From an uncultured Lentisphaeria bacterium (GTDB lineage: Bacteria; Verrucomicrobiota; Lentisphaeria; Oligosphaerales; Oligosphaeraceae): a DNA stretch of 64,000 nucleotides. A program made the translations under genes and the position numbers. This document shows, in pieces, positions 16,348-28,858 of this stretch. The stretch covers positions 30,450-94,449 of the forward strand of contig CAKUJM010000002.1 of assembly GCA_934661755.1 (NCBI GenBank), given 5' to 3'. The notes below the pieces were generated by a model that ran no database searches, was not told where the DNA came from, and saw only the letters and a list, made by a program, of their open reading frames with translations. How positions within the stretch are numbered: the stretch's first letter is position 1; each line of letters starts with the position of its first letter.

Positions 16348-16472
16348 AACCTGAATACGTGAAGTTGGTTCTTTTTCACCATGATTTCGTCATTTTTCGG
16401 TCACGCACCCCCGGCATGCCCCATCAAAAATCCTCATTCTGGCACAAAATCACCCGTCTTCACTGATCCGGG
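16348..16472. repeat. Dispersed palindromic repeat, copy 4 (full length)
   Basis: Starts acctgaatacgtgaagttgg (16349-16368), continues atgatttcgtcatttttcgg, and returns through cctcattctggcacaaaat to cttcactgatccggg. The two arms are imperfect reverse complements, best at the ends and around the cgtcattttt block. The right edge overlaps the last codons of the PP-loop protein gene, so the repeat supplies that protein's C-terminus. Confidence 0.82.
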
Positions 16473-17542
16473 CGCAATGCTGAATCCGTCCTCTGGCAAT
16501 AGCGGTGGTCAAGCAGATGTTCCAGGCGGATATCGCCCATCGAGTGGCGCATGGCGCTGTAAAGATCGGGGAAGCGCCCTTCCAGTTGCTGGAGGAGGCT
16601 GCCCAGGAAATGGCGGTCGCCGTCCTTCAAGGCATCCTCGTAGGGGCAGGACTTGACCACGGGGAAGCCGAAGAATTGTGCGGCGGCATGGATGTCGCGC
16701 TTGCGGCAGTTCCAGAGCGGGCGGATCAGCCGTGCCTTTCCGCCGTCAGCGAAGGTGTTGGGCGCCATGGTCTTCAGTCCGCCGCCGCGAAAAAGCGCGA
16801 TCATGAAGCTGGTGCACAGGTCATCCAGATGATGTCCCAGCGCCAGCTTGTTGCATTTCAATTGCGACATCATGTTGTGCAGGCGTCCGCGCCGGAGTCG
16901 GCTGCATGCGGAGCAGGGCTTGTCGCCGGTGTCGAGTCTGGAGAAGAACTCCGGGATGCCCTCCAGCCGGTCGACTTGCAATTGCCATCCCTGCTGTTCG
17001 CAATAGACGATCAATGGCCGGGCGTCGAAGGAGTCGTATCCCATGTCGATCAACGCGGGGATGACCTCGATCCGGAATGGCAACCGTCTTTGCAGGACGG
17101 TAAGCAGGTGCATCAGCATCAGCGAGTCTTCGCCGCCGGAGACCCCGGCCAGGATGCGGTCGCCATCGGCAAAGAGCCCGAATTCGGCGGATGACTTGGC
17201 GCATTGCTGCAGCAGCTCCCTGAAGGCGGCGGTCTTGTACGGCAGCTTGCGACGCCATCCGGCGGTGATTTCCAGGCATGCGTCCACCCATTCCGGCGCC
17301 GGGTCAAGCAGCAGTCCACTGTTCATTGTCTGGCCGCGGCAGCCGCGTGGCCACTGCCGCAGGTCCATTGCGACAATGGCGAATTCCTCCTGGCGGGAGA
17401 TGTCCCTGAGAATCCGGTCAATCGGCAGTGCCTGCCGTCGTGACTGCTCCTCGGCCACCAGCAGCGGCCGGTTGAGTCGTCCGGCGAGTTCATGCGCCAC
17501 CGTGGCGGCATGCGGGCCGTTGAGATAGAGGTTGTTAGGCAT
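16460..17542 (-). CDS. TtcA-like PP-loop ATPase (tRNA thiolation family) with extra N-terminal domain
   Basis: Residues about 101-345 match TtcA/TtuA-type enzymes, which adenylate a tRNA cytidine or uridine for thiolation. The PP-loop reads SGGEDS (135-140) where SGGKDS is usual, so the Lys is replaced by Glu. The cluster cysteines are present: CSAC (Cys210, Cys213) followed by RLRRG, and a third Cys in KSCPY (Cys299). GHHLDD and RPLWNCRKRDI complete the pattern. Residues 1-100 are an added domain I do not recognise. The protein is 360 residues against about 300 for TtcA. It overlaps the CPBP protease gene by 8 bases and ends inside a palindromic repeat. Confidence 0.85.
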   Translation of the reverse strand: MPNNLYLNGPHAATVAHELAGRLNRPLLVAEEQSRRQALPIDRILRDISRQEEFAIVAMDLRQWPRGCRGQTMNSGLLLDPAPEWVDACLEITAGWRRKLPYKTAAFRELLQQCAKSSAEFGLFADGDRILAGVSGGEDSLMLMHLLTVLQRRLPFRIEVIPALIDMGYDSFDARPLIVYCEQQGWQLQVDRLEGIPEFFSRLDTGDKPCSACSRLRRGRLHNMMSQLKCNKLALGHHLDDLCTSFMIALFRGGGLKTMAPNTFADGGKARLIRPLWNCRKRDIHAAAQFFGFPVVKSCPYEDALKDGDRHFLGSLLQQLEGRFPDLYSAMRHSMGDIRLEHLLDHRYCQRTDSALRPDQ

Positions 17543-18218
17543 AATGCGCGAAGGTGATGAACACCGCCAGATTGTATAATGCGTGGGTGGCGATGCAGGC
17601 CACCGTGCCGTATCGGCGCTGGATCATGCATTGGATCGCCCCGAAATAGAACATCGCGGGGACATACGCCACCGGCCGGTGGAGCACCGCGAAGATCAGC
17701 GCGCTGGCAAAGGCGGCGCCCGCGAATGGCAGGTGACGCTCGATGAGCCGGACGAGGCAGAGCCGGAAGGTCAGCTCCTCGTACAGCGGTGTCGTGAACA
17801 CTCCGGAGACTCCGATCATGATCAGCTCCCATTGCGAGGCCTGGCTCATGACGCCGAAGTTGGGGTCTTGCGGCATGGCGGCGGCGTCCGCGCCATGATA
17901 GAAGATGATCGTGATGAGCCAGTTGATGAAGGCGCAGGTGAGCAGCAGCAGGATGGCGCCGCCGAGGATATGGATTGGCAGCAGGATCCGCCGCTTAAGC
18001 GACTGTGGCCACAGCTGCAGCACCTCCTGCCAGCCATAGGTGCGGACCGCCGGCGCCCAGCAGAACAGCCCGCCGACGATCAATCCCAATGCCGGCGAAG
18101 CCCAGACTGTGCGGGCCACGAAAATGCCGACCAGCGCCAGCTCGTCGTATTGCCGCAGGCTCAGTCCGGTGTTGCGCCATGGCGGCCATTCCCGGCTTTC
18201 ATTGGAGTATTGCGCCAT
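17535..18218 (-). CDS. CPBP-family intramembrane metalloprotease
   Basis: A 227-residue polytopic membrane protein with the CPBP/Abi signature: EELTFR (Glu147, Glu148, Arg152), a His in FAVLH (His180) and a second in THALYN (His212). In this family the acidic pair and the His residues bind the catalytic metal within the membrane. Substrates are unknown. The ATG was chosen because it lies 13 nt after the stop of the upstream methyltransferase; a TTG further up would overlap that gene. It overlaps the PP-loop gene by 8 bases, so the two are coupled. Confidence 0.88.
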   Translation of the reverse strand: MAQYSNESREWPPWRNTGLSLRQYDELALVGIFVARTVWASPALGLIVGGLFCWAPAVRTYGWQEVLQLWPQSLKRRILLPIHILGGAILLLLTCAFINWLITIIFYHGADAAAMPQDPNFGVMSQASQWELIMIGVSGVFTTPLYEELTFRLCLVRLIERHLPFAGAAFASALIFAVLHRPVAYVPAMFYFGAIQCMIQRRYGTVACIATHALYNLAVFITFAHYA

Positions 18219-18231
18219 CGGGGAAATCCGG

Positions 18232-19083
18232 TCATCCTCGCCAGAAGGCGTATGATCCGCTGGGGACGGCAAATTGCGCCGCCGTGGCCGGCAGGGTCAT
18301 CTCGCCGGTGGCGATCCTGCCTTCCGGCAAGCTCTGCCCCACCAGGTGTTCCAGCACCAGCGGAGTGTATCCGGGGGTATGGCAGGTGAGCATGAGAAAC
18401 AGCGCCTGGCCGCTCAATACCTGCCGGCAAAGATCCAGCAGCTCCAGCATGTCGGAGTCGATCTGGAAAAGCTCCTGGTTGGTGCCGCGGCCAAAGCTGG
18501 GCGGATCCAGGATGACGCCGTCATACCGGTGGCCGCGGCGGATCTCGCGCCGCAGGAATTTCTGGACATCGTCGATGATCCAGCGCACCGGCGCCTCTGA
18601 CAGGCCATTGATGCGGGCATTTTCCCGTGCCCACTCCACCATCTTCTTCGAGGCATCCAGGTGGCAGACCCGGCATCCCAGGCGTGCCATTGCCAAAGTC
18701 GCGCCGCCGGAGTAGGCGAATAGATTCAGGATGTCCAGCTCCGCAGGACGGCGCGAACTGCCGCCGATGGCCTCCGCAGCCAGGCGCCAGCTGCGGCAAT
18801 GCTCAGGAAAGACTCCGACATGGCCGAAATCCGTCGGCTTCAGCCAGAATTGGATTCCCGCCAATTGGCACTGCCAGCCATTGCGCAGCTGCGGATCGCG
18901 CAATTCCCAGCGGCTGCCGCCGTCACGGGTGAAAAATCCATCGGCCTGGCGCCAGACCGACGGTGGCGACTGCGGGCGCCAGACTGCCTGGGCGCAGGGC
19001 CGGTCAAGAATGTGGCGGCCGAAACGCTCCAGCTTGCGCCCGGCGCCGGCATCGATGAACTCGTAGGATTGATCGGCTGACAT
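18232..19083 (-). CDS. Class I SAM-dependent methyltransferase, RlmI/RlmK-like
   Basis: A 283-residue Rossmann-fold methyltransferase. The SAM-binding loop is NLFAYSGGATLAMA (120-133), the motif-II acid is in VCHLDASKKMVEWAREN, and the catalytic-side loop is ILDPPSFGRG (191-200), which is typical of 23S rRNA cytosine-C5 methyltransferases of the RlmI/RlmK COG1092 group. There is no PUA domain at the N-terminus, which RlmI itself has. The start ATG lies 4 bp after the upstream stop. It belongs to a run of four tightly packed genes. The RNA position modified cannot be told. Confidence 0.88.
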   Translation of the reverse strand: MSADQSYEFIDAGAGRKLERFGRHILDRPCAQAVWRPQSPPSVWRQADGFFTRDGGSRWELRDPQLRNGWQCQLAGIQFWLKPTDFGHVGVFPEHCRSWRLAAEAIGGSSRRPAELDILNLFAYSGGATLAMARLGCRVCHLDASKKMVEWARENARINGLSEAPVRWIIDDVQKFLRREIRRGHRYDGVILDPPSFGRGTNQELFQIDSDMLELLDLCRQVLSGQALFLMLTCHTPGYTPLVLEHLVGQSLPEGRIATGEMTLPATAAQFAVPSGSYAFWRG

Positions 19084-19087
19084 GGCC

Positions 19088-20365
19088 CTATGCCTCGTCT
19101 TCGCCGTCAGGCTGCTCGGCCTCCAGGCGGCTGCCGCGGAATCCGGAATCTCCCGCAAGGCATTGCAATGACGGCAATTGCGCCCAGATGCCAGTCTGCG
19201 GGATGAGGATTTCCCAGTTGTCGCCCATGATCTGGCGAGTCCAGATCGCGGCGTCGATGATGGCGCATAGATCCCAATGTTCGCCGTCATGCTTGCGGTT
19301 GGCGTGTGCCGCGCAGCTGCACCATCCCGGGGTCATGCCGTCAAGACGCAGCCGCCCGGACGGTGAGAAGTCCGCCAATTGGCGGATGATCCGGCGATAG
19401 AGCCGTTGCGTGGCACGGCCGCACCAGCAGGCCGCATTGTCGGCGGTGCGGCGGTTGGATTGCGGAACCGGCAGCTGCCGCAGATCCAGGGCAATGGCGG
19501 GCGCGCCTTCGAGGGCTTCCAGGTCCTTGCGGGAAATGCCATTGGCGCCGCTGCAGTCCAATGACGGCAGCGCTTCAAAGCGCGACGGCGTGGCCTGAAG
19601 CATCGGCGCGCTCCATGCGATATAGGAATTGAACCGGTATGGCCGCGCATCCGGATATGACAGCGGGATTTCGGCGGATGGCAATTTGCCGTGCGCCCCC
19701 GGAACCGGCTTGGCCGGTAATTTGGGCGGCGGAGGCGGTGGCGGACATTGCGTCACCCAGCGCCTCATGGTGAAACGCCCGCCCGATGCGCTGATTTCAA
19801 GTTTGCCAGCGCCCTTGAGCGACTCGCTGTTGAAGGCGTTTCGCCAGCGCCACAGGTCGTCGCCCAGTCCGAATTCCAGCCGCAGGCCGTCGGCACGCTC
19901 AAACACGATTGCGGCCGGCAATGGCGAAATCGCCACCGGCGCACTCCCGGATGCCGGCATGTCATGCCAGGCGATTTGGGGGGTCTGGCTGTCGATGGTG
20001 AAATAACGTTGCCATCCGCCGCCCAATACCACGCTGCCCAGCTCGATGCCGCTCTTGAGCGCAGTCGTCTTGGGCCAGACCAGGTCGGTGGTCAGGCGGA
20101 AGGTGTTGGCCGCAATCCGGGAAATCTGGTGGAAGGGCAGGGATGATGCGCCATGCATGAAAAGCCCCGAGCCCTCATATACCGCACACCCGCCACGATG
20201 ATAGCCGTGCGCCTTGACCTGCTCCACGGCGTCATCGCTGGCGCCGTCTATGCGGCTGTGCAGAAAGCTGAATACGGTCTTGCCGTCAATCGACAGCCGC
20301 TGCGGTGCGCAGGCGCAATTTGCACCGGAAAGCTGCCATCCGCCAAGAATGTGGTCTATTTCCAT
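19088..20365 (-). CDS. Unknown protein with proline-rich hinge
   Basis: A 425-residue protein without signal peptide or membrane segment. Residues about 1-205 look beta-rich (repeated short hydrophobic strands, many Gly). Then comes a hinge with seven consecutive Pro after TQC, and a C-terminal half with clustered Cys and His (AACWCGRAT, GWCSCAAHANRKH) that could bind metal. No family is recognised. It is the first gene of a four-gene run with the methyltransferase, CPBP protease and PP-loop protein. Its ATG is 12 nt after a strong hairpin that follows the PFOR gene. Confidence 0.7.
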   Translation of the reverse strand: MEIDHILGGWQLSGANCACAPQRLSIDGKTVFSFLHSRIDGASDDAVEQVKAHGYHRGGCAVYEGSGLFMHGASSLPFHQISRIAANTFRLTTDLVWPKTTALKSGIELGSVVLGGGWQRYFTIDSQTPQIAWHDMPASGSAPVAISPLPAAIVFERADGLRLEFGLGDDLWRWRNAFNSESLKGAGKLEISASGGRFTMRRWVTQCPPPPPPPKLPAKPVPGAHGKLPSAEIPLSYPDARPYRFNSYIAWSAPMLQATPSRFEALPSLDCSGANGISRKDLEALEGAPAIALDLRQLPVPQSNRRTADNAACWCGRATQRLYRRIIRQLADFSPSGRLRLDGMTPGWCSCAAHANRKHDGEHWDLCAIIDAAIWTRQIMGDNWEILIPQTGIWAQLPSLQCLAGDSGFRGSRLEAEQPDGEDEA

Positions 20366-20377
20366 ATTGATAACAAG

Positions 20378-20415
20378 GCAGCTCCCGTGCGAGTGCCAAG
20401 ACGCAGGGGAGCTGC
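20378..20415 (-). promoter_or_regulatory. Leader hairpin just before the unknown gene
   Basis: Arms gcagctcccgtgcg (20378-20391) and cgcaggggagctgc (20402-20415) pair over 14 bases with one mismatch and a 10-nt loop. The structure ends 12 nt before the ATG at 20365 and sits between it and the PFOR stop. There is no T-run, so a leader or mRNA-stability role is more likely than termination. Confidence 0.55.
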
Positions 20416-20430
20416 AATTCGGGTGATGTC

Positions 20431-20471
20431 CCGCCTGGCGGATGCCGCAGCGGCGGCACCCATCCAGGCGG
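20431..20471 (-). terminator. Structured 3' hairpin after the PFOR gene
   Basis: Outer arms ccgcctgg (20431-20438) and ccaggcgg (20464-20471) enclose inner arms tgccgc (20443-20448) and gcggca (20453-20458). It lies about 20 nt past the PFOR stop on the minus strand. No U-tract follows, so it may protect the 3' end of the mRNA or act with Rho. Confidence 0.45.
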
Positions 20472-20491
20472 CGGTTCGTTTTCAGCTGCGT

Positions 20492-24088
<3,597 letters not shown>

Positions 24089-24190
24089 AGTGTCTAAGCT
24101 CCTTGAGGATTTTTTTGGGGGGAAAGCCAGGACTTCTCCTGTGATCGCTGAAAACATCCCGGACGGCCTCGAATCCGGGGCCATCCAGGC

Positions 24191-24216
24191 AAAAATGCGC
24201 CCGGAAAGGCGCAAAA
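24191..24216 (-). terminator. Rho-independent terminator or attenuator in the nifJ leader
   Basis: On the minus strand tgcgcc pairs with ggcgca (24196-24201 with 24208-24213) around a 6-nt loop, followed at once by five T. It lies 97 bp past the mutS2 stop and about 105 bp before the nifJ ATG. An AT-rich tatatt-like box (about 24230-24237) lies upstream of it, so it either ends mutS2 transcription or sits in the nifJ leader. Confidence 0.6.
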
Positions 24217-24312
24217 AAAAACAACGTCCGCTAATATATGCCCTATTGGCAGTTTTATCCGCCAGGCGAAGAAAAATAGTTCCAAAGGGATGGCGGGCTC
24301 CGTCCGCCGCTG

Positions 24313-26727
24313 CTACTTCAGCCGGACATGGGTGACGCCGCCGCCGCCGGGATCGCGCTGGTCCACGCCCAGCCGGAACGATTTGACAAAAGTCTGGCGC
24401 GAGAGCCACTGTCGGATGCCTTCCCGCAGGCGTCCGGTGCCGAAGCCGTGCACCAGCCGCACCTCTTCAAGCCCCGCCAGCATGCATTCATTCAGATAAG
24501 TCTCGATTTGCGCCAGGGCGTCGTCGACATGCAATCCGACCACATTGAGCTCATGGCGGGTCTGGCCCTCGAAATGCGGCGTGCGCACCATGACGTGCGG
24601 CTGTTCGCCTGCCGTGTCTTCCGTCTGCCGTGCGGGGAACAGCTCGCCGGCCTTCAGAGTGAAGCGCACGCCATTGACTTCGACGGCGATTTTGCGTCCC
24701 TGTCCATCGATGGCGGCGACGCGTCCATGGGCGTTGAGCCGTTCCACCCAGATTTTCTGTCCGACCGACAATTGGGCGGCGTCCACCGGCCTTCCCGCCG
24801 ATTTGTCCGCGGTCTGGCTCAATCCGGCGTCGATGGCGCTGCTGCGTCCAGCCAGGACAGTGCGGGCCTTGGCCACCGGGATGTCGATATCCGGCTGGAC
24901 GCCATGGCGGCGGGCGGCGGTCTTGATGTCGCGGATGGTGTTTTCCAATTCCCGGCGGGTATTGTCCACCATGGTCTGGGCCCGGGCGTACGCCTCGTTG
25001 AGCAGCCGTTTGCGTTCCCGCTTGAGCGCCGACAGTTCAGTCTGCAGCTCATCGCGTTCGCGCAGTGCTTCCTGCCGTGCCTTTTCAGCGGCCGCGTTGC
25101 GGCTGGCCAATTGCCGCTGCTGCGCATCCATCTGCGACAGCATCGACTCCAGATTGCGCTCCTGACTGCCCATGAAGTGTTCGGCGGCCGCGAGGATCCT
25201 CCCCGGCAATCCCAGACGCCGTGCGACAAGCAATGCATGGCTTGCGCCGGGGCGGCCGATATCCAGGAGATATTCCGGCTGGAGGGTGTCGGCATTGAAG
25301 CGCACTGACGCATTGACCATCCCCGCCTGGCCGTGGACGAAATTCTTGACCATTCCCAGATGGGTGGTGAGCATGGTGAGCGCCTTTCTGGAGGACAGTT
25401 CCTTGAGTACTGCGCATGCCAGGGCGCCGCCTTCCTGGGGGTCGGTGCCGGAGCCCAGTTCATCGAGCAGGATCAGCGTGCGCCCGGCGGCGCTGCCTTC
25501 CAGGATTCGCGCGATGCGGGCCAGATGCCCTGAAAAGGTGGAGAGGTTTTCGCTTATCGACTGGGTGTCGCCGATATCGGCGAACACGTCGTCGAAGATC
25601 TCGAACAGCGACTCCGGGCCGGCGGGGACGGGCAGGCCGCTCTGGGCCGCCAGCACCACCAGCCCGGTGGTCTTGAGGACCACCGTCTTGCCGCCGGTAT
25701 TGGATCCGGTGATGGCCAATGTCCGGGTGCCGTCCGGCAGTCCCAGATCCAGCGGGACCAGCTTTTTGCCGGCCTTGCCGCGGAATTGCGCCGCCAGGAG
25801 CGGGTGGCGGGCGGCGCGCAGGTGCAGGAAGCCGCCGAAGGCGGGCAGGGTGCAATTGTAGTCGGAGGACCATCGGGCGATGGCGGCGGCGGCATCCAGT
25901 TGCGCGAGGTGGTCCTGGTTGGCGCAGAGCACGCCGGAGTTGTCGCGGACCATCCCCGAAAGGCGCGAGAGGATCCGCCGGATTTCCTGGCGTTCCGAGG
26001 CCGCCAGCTCGGAGAGCTCGTTGCCCAGCCCCAGGGTCGCGCCCGGTTCGACAAAGAGCGTCTGTCCCGAGGAGGAGATGTCGTGCACCAGCCCCGGGAG
26101 GCTGCCCCGGCAATCGCGCTTGACCGGCACCACGTACCGGCCGTTGCGCCGGGTCACGAAGCGGTCCTGGAGGGTGTCGGACAGCTCCTGGCTGTGGATG
26201 ATGGTGTCCAGCGCGCGTTGCAGTCGCCGCTCGGCGTCCGCCCGGCGCCGCCGGATCCCCCGCAGCTCCTCGGAGGCGCTGTCGAGAATGGATCCGTCGC
26301 TGTCGATTGCCCGCAGCAGCGCGTTGCGGAGCAGGTCGCAGTCGTCGATCTTGCCGGCCAGCCGCGACAGCTCCGGGTATTGGGCGTCATCCAATGTCCG
26401 GCTGAAGGCCGCCACCTCCGCGGCGACTTCCAGTTGCGCGCGGCATGCCAGCAGCTGTGCGGGATCCAGCATTGCGTCCTGGGGGCGGACGGCATGCAGG
26501 ACCTCGCCGAGGTTCTCGAAATGGAGTCCCGGAAGCGACCGCGATTCCTCCCGCAGGCGCAGGAGATCGCCATACAGTCCGCGGTGGGCTCTGATCACCG
26601 GGAGTTCATTGGATGGCCTCATGGCCGTGATCGCCGTGCGTCCAAGGGCGCTTTGGCTGTATCCGGCAATCAAGTCCAATAGCTCGAAATAGCCCAATAA
26701 CGACAGGTTGTCTTCGGAAAAAGGCAT
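24313..26727 (-). CDS. mutS2: MutS2 / RqcU-type ATPase with Smr domain
   Basis: An 804-residue MutS-family ATPase, known to split collided ribosomes and/or limit recombination. Present are the MutS core and clamp regions, Walker A ITGSNTGGKT (about 340), Walker B LILLDELGSGTD (about 420) with the STH-like motif MLTTHLG, a long charged coiled coil (about 520-610), a KOW-like segment and a C-terminal Smr domain with VRLVHGFGTGRLREGI. The Smr entry motif reads LNVVGLHVDDA instead of the usual LDLRG, so its nuclease site may be weakened. The start was set at MPFSEDNLSLLGYFELLDLI, the normal N-terminus; a longer frame exists. Confidence 0.95.
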   Translation of the reverse strand: MPFSEDNLSLLGYFELLDLIAGYSQSALGRTAITAMRPSNELPVIRAHRGLYGDLLRLREESRSLPGLHFENLGEVLHAVRPQDAMLDPAQLLACRAQLEVAAEVAAFSRTLDDAQYPELSRLAGKIDDCDLLRNALLRAIDSDGSILDSASEELRGIRRRRADAERRLQRALDTIIHSQELSDTLQDRFVTRRNGRYVVPVKRDCRGSLPGLVHDISSSGQTLFVEPGATLGLGNELSELAASERQEIRRILSRLSGMVRDNSGVLCANQDHLAQLDAAAAIARWSSDYNCTLPAFGGFLHLRAARHPLLAAQFRGKAGKKLVPLDLGLPDGTRTLAITGSNTGGKTVVLKTTGLVVLAAQSGLPVPAGPESLFEIFDDVFADIGDTQSISENLSTFSGHLARIARILEGSAAGRTLILLDELGSGTDPQEGGALACAVLKELSSRKALTMLTTHLGMVKNFVHGQAGMVNASVRFNADTLQPEYLLDIGRPGASHALLVARRLGLPGRILAAAEHFMGSQERNLESMLSQMDAQQRQLASRNAAAEKARQEALRERDELQTELSALKRERKRLLNEAYARAQTMVDNTRRELENTIRDIKTAARRHGVQPDIDIPVAKARTVLAGRSSAIDAGLSQTADKSAGRPVDAAQLSVGQKIWVERLNAHGRVAAIDGQGRKIAVEVNGVRFTLKAGELFPARQTEDTAGEQPHVMVRTPHFEGQTRHELNVVGLHVDDALAQIETYLNECMLAGLEEVRLVHGFGTGRLREGIRQWLSRQTFVKSFRLGVDQRDPGGGGVTHVRLK

Positions 26728-26803
26728 GGCGCATACTATAAACTTTGGATCCGCCGCATCACGGGCATGTCGCGGCGTCCTTGATGCCAGGAGCCACCCG
26801 CAT

Positions 26804-28831
26804 TCACCGCAGCCGGAATTTGACAGTGCGGCCATCCGGCAATTGCAACGGCGGGATATTGATCCGTGCCAGCGGGAATGGCGGACGGCTCAGAAGGGCC
26901 ATGGTCACCTGATGGTCGTCGATTTCGCTGACCACGGCCTTCAGGCCGACGGATTGCCGCAGCTGCCAATTGCCGAGGGCGTCCGGGCGCAACATCGCCT
27001 TGGCCAGCCAGAGGCCGGGGTTGGCCGGATACCACAATTCGGCCTTCTTGAGCGACTCGCTGATCACATGATCGACCTTGCCGACGGCGTCGGGCTGGCA
27101 GGCGATGCGCACGGCCATGGCGTATCGGATCCAGTTCGAGCTGCGGTGCGGCTGCAGCCGCGTCAGCATCCAGGCCGCATCGCAGGCGGCGTCAAAATCA
27201 CCCTGCGCCACCGCCCAGTCGTATTTCAGACGCTGGGGGTAGGCGTCGCGCGGCGCCAGGCGGATGGCGCATTTGATCGCCGCGTCGATGGCGGCGGGGA
27301 CGGGCTGCCGCTGGTTGCGCAACTCGTTTTCCGCATGCTGTTTGGCGATTTCGCGGGGGATCAGCCGCAATGACGACAGGCCGGCCAGGCCGGCGATCAG
27401 CGTGATCGCGAAGAAGGCCATCCGGGCCTTGCCTCCGGAAGCGGGTGTCGTCGGTGTCGGCGGCGGTGATGGCAGGGGGGCATCCTGCCGGAAGGCGAAG
27501 AGGCCGATGAATCCGGCGCAGGTGGCGGTGGCGATGATCATGTCGTTGAATTGAAGCATCGCGTGGGCATTCCAGGCGCACCAGGCGGACAGCACGGCCG
27601 CGCATTGTCCCGCCGAATCGTTGCGGCGATGGCGCAACCAGCCGAAGGCGAGGGCCGCCGGCAGGAGCAGCCGCAGCAGCGCATCGATCCCGCCGGGGAT
27701 GCCGCATTGCGAAAGCATGGCGAAGAGCATCGAATGGGGGTCGCGGGCCTCGTCGGCCTGCCATGGCTTCAACCGCATATGCCAGGGGAAGAACTCGCCC
27801 AGTCCGGCGCCGCAGACCGGGAACCTGGCGAAGATCCGGCTGGCGGTGGCATAGTACTCCATGCGCACGGACGCAGTCTCAAAACGCCGGTTGGAGAGCC
27901 AGTTGAGGATCATCACCGCGGCGATCGCGGCGACGGCGCAGCATGTCACCATGGCCAGCAGCTGCCTGCGGCTCAGCATCCGCCCCCATTGCACCCACGC
28001 GAACACCAGCACTCCGGCGATGGCGCCGATGATGCCGCCGCGGCTGCCGCTGAAAAGCAGCGCGCCGCCGGAAAGGATGACGCCGGCGCCGACCAGGAGG
28101 ATTTGCGAGAGCCGGGGCGGGGTGCAGCGCTGCCCCAGCCGTTTCAGCGCAACCAGCAGAATCGGACAGGTCAGCAGCAGCTGTGCCGCGTAGGCATTGG
28201 GATCCATGAAATGGCCGTACGACCGGGTCTGGCGCATCTTCTCGATCAACTGCTCCGAGAGGATGATGCCGGTGTCGCGGGCATTCTCGATCTGGAGTTG
28301 CAGATTGTCCGCCAGGCCGCCGAAATGCTGATGCCAGCCCTCCAGCGCCGCAAGCAGCGCGGTGGCGGCGATGGTGTTGAAAAGCCATGGCAGCAGCTTG
28401 GCGTCGAAGCGGCTGGCCAGCCAGACGCCGCAGGAGACGCAGGAGATGGTGTAGAAGTGCCAGTACCAGTTTGCGGCGTAGCCCCACTCGGTGGTATGGA
28501 CCAGCCCGAAAAGCCCCGCCAGAAGCGGCGAGAAGGTCAGAAGCGCGATGATGGCGCTGGCGTCAACCAGCCGGCGCTGCGCCAGCGCGGCGGCGATCCC
28601 GCGGCGGTGCAGCGCCGCCGAACACAGCAGCAGCGCCCCCGAAAACGCCGGCAGCAGCAATTGCGGCCAGATGGTGAAGAGCAGCCACTCCGGAATGCTC
28701 ATCGGCATGTTGGCCTGTTCGGTGGTGATTGCGGCATAGCACCACCGCAACGGGAGCATGAATGCCAGCAGGCACCACAGCGCCCGCAGGATGCCGGATG
28801 GCCAGTTGCGCTTGTCAGCAGGGATGGGCAT
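26804..28831 (-). CDS. O-antigen ligase/polymerase-like membrane protein with C-terminal repeat-type tail
   Basis: A 675-residue protein with about twelve hydrophobic segments in the first 470 residues. The Wzy_C/RfaL-type loop is visible between segments: SRGGIIGAIAGVLVF, then ARFPVCGAGLGEFFPWH, and RDPHSMLFAMLSQCGIPG, which has the D-x-H-[SN] motif of this family. Members join or extend surface glycans in the cytoplasmic membrane. The last 190 residues are soluble and look TPR-like (ALRLAP-type pattern IKCAIRLAPRDAYPQRLKYDWAVAQGDF). It lies 27 bp downstream of the adenine deaminase gene and 76 bp upstream of mutS2 in the same direction. The glycan substrate is unknown. Confidence 0.85.
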   Translation of the reverse strand: MPIPADKRNWPSGILRALWCLLAFMLPLRWCYAAITTEQANMPMSIPEWLLFTIWPQLLLPAFSGALLLCSAALHRRGIAAALAQRRLVDASAIIALLTFSPLLAGLFGLVHTTEWGYAANWYWHFYTISCVSCGVWLASRFDAKLLPWLFNTIAATALLAALEGWHQHFGGLADNLQLQIENARDTGIILSEQLIEKMRQTRSYGHFMDPNAYAAQLLLTCPILLVALKRLGQRCTPPRLSQILLVGAGVILSGGALLFSGSRGGIIGAIAGVLVFAWVQWGRMLSRRQLLAMVTCCAVAAIAAVMILNWLSNRRFETASVRMEYYATASRIFARFPVCGAGLGEFFPWHMRLKPWQADEARDPHSMLFAMLSQCGIPGGIDALLRLLLPAALAFGWLRHRRNDSAGQCAAVLSAWCAWNAHAMLQFNDMIIATATCAGFIGLFAFRQDAPLPSPPPTPTTPASGGKARMAFFAITLIAGLAGLSSLRLIPREIAKQHAENELRNQRQPVPAAIDAAIKCAIRLAPRDAYPQRLKYDWAVAQGDFDAACDAAWMLTRLQPHRSSNWIRYAMAVRIACQPDAVGKVDHVISESLKKAELWYPANPGLWLAKAMLRPDALGNWQLRQSVGLKAVVSEIDDHQVTMALLSRPPFPLARINIPPLQLPDGRTVKFRLR

Positions 28832-28858
28832 GGCGAGCTTTGAGGCGGAGGATGCGGG

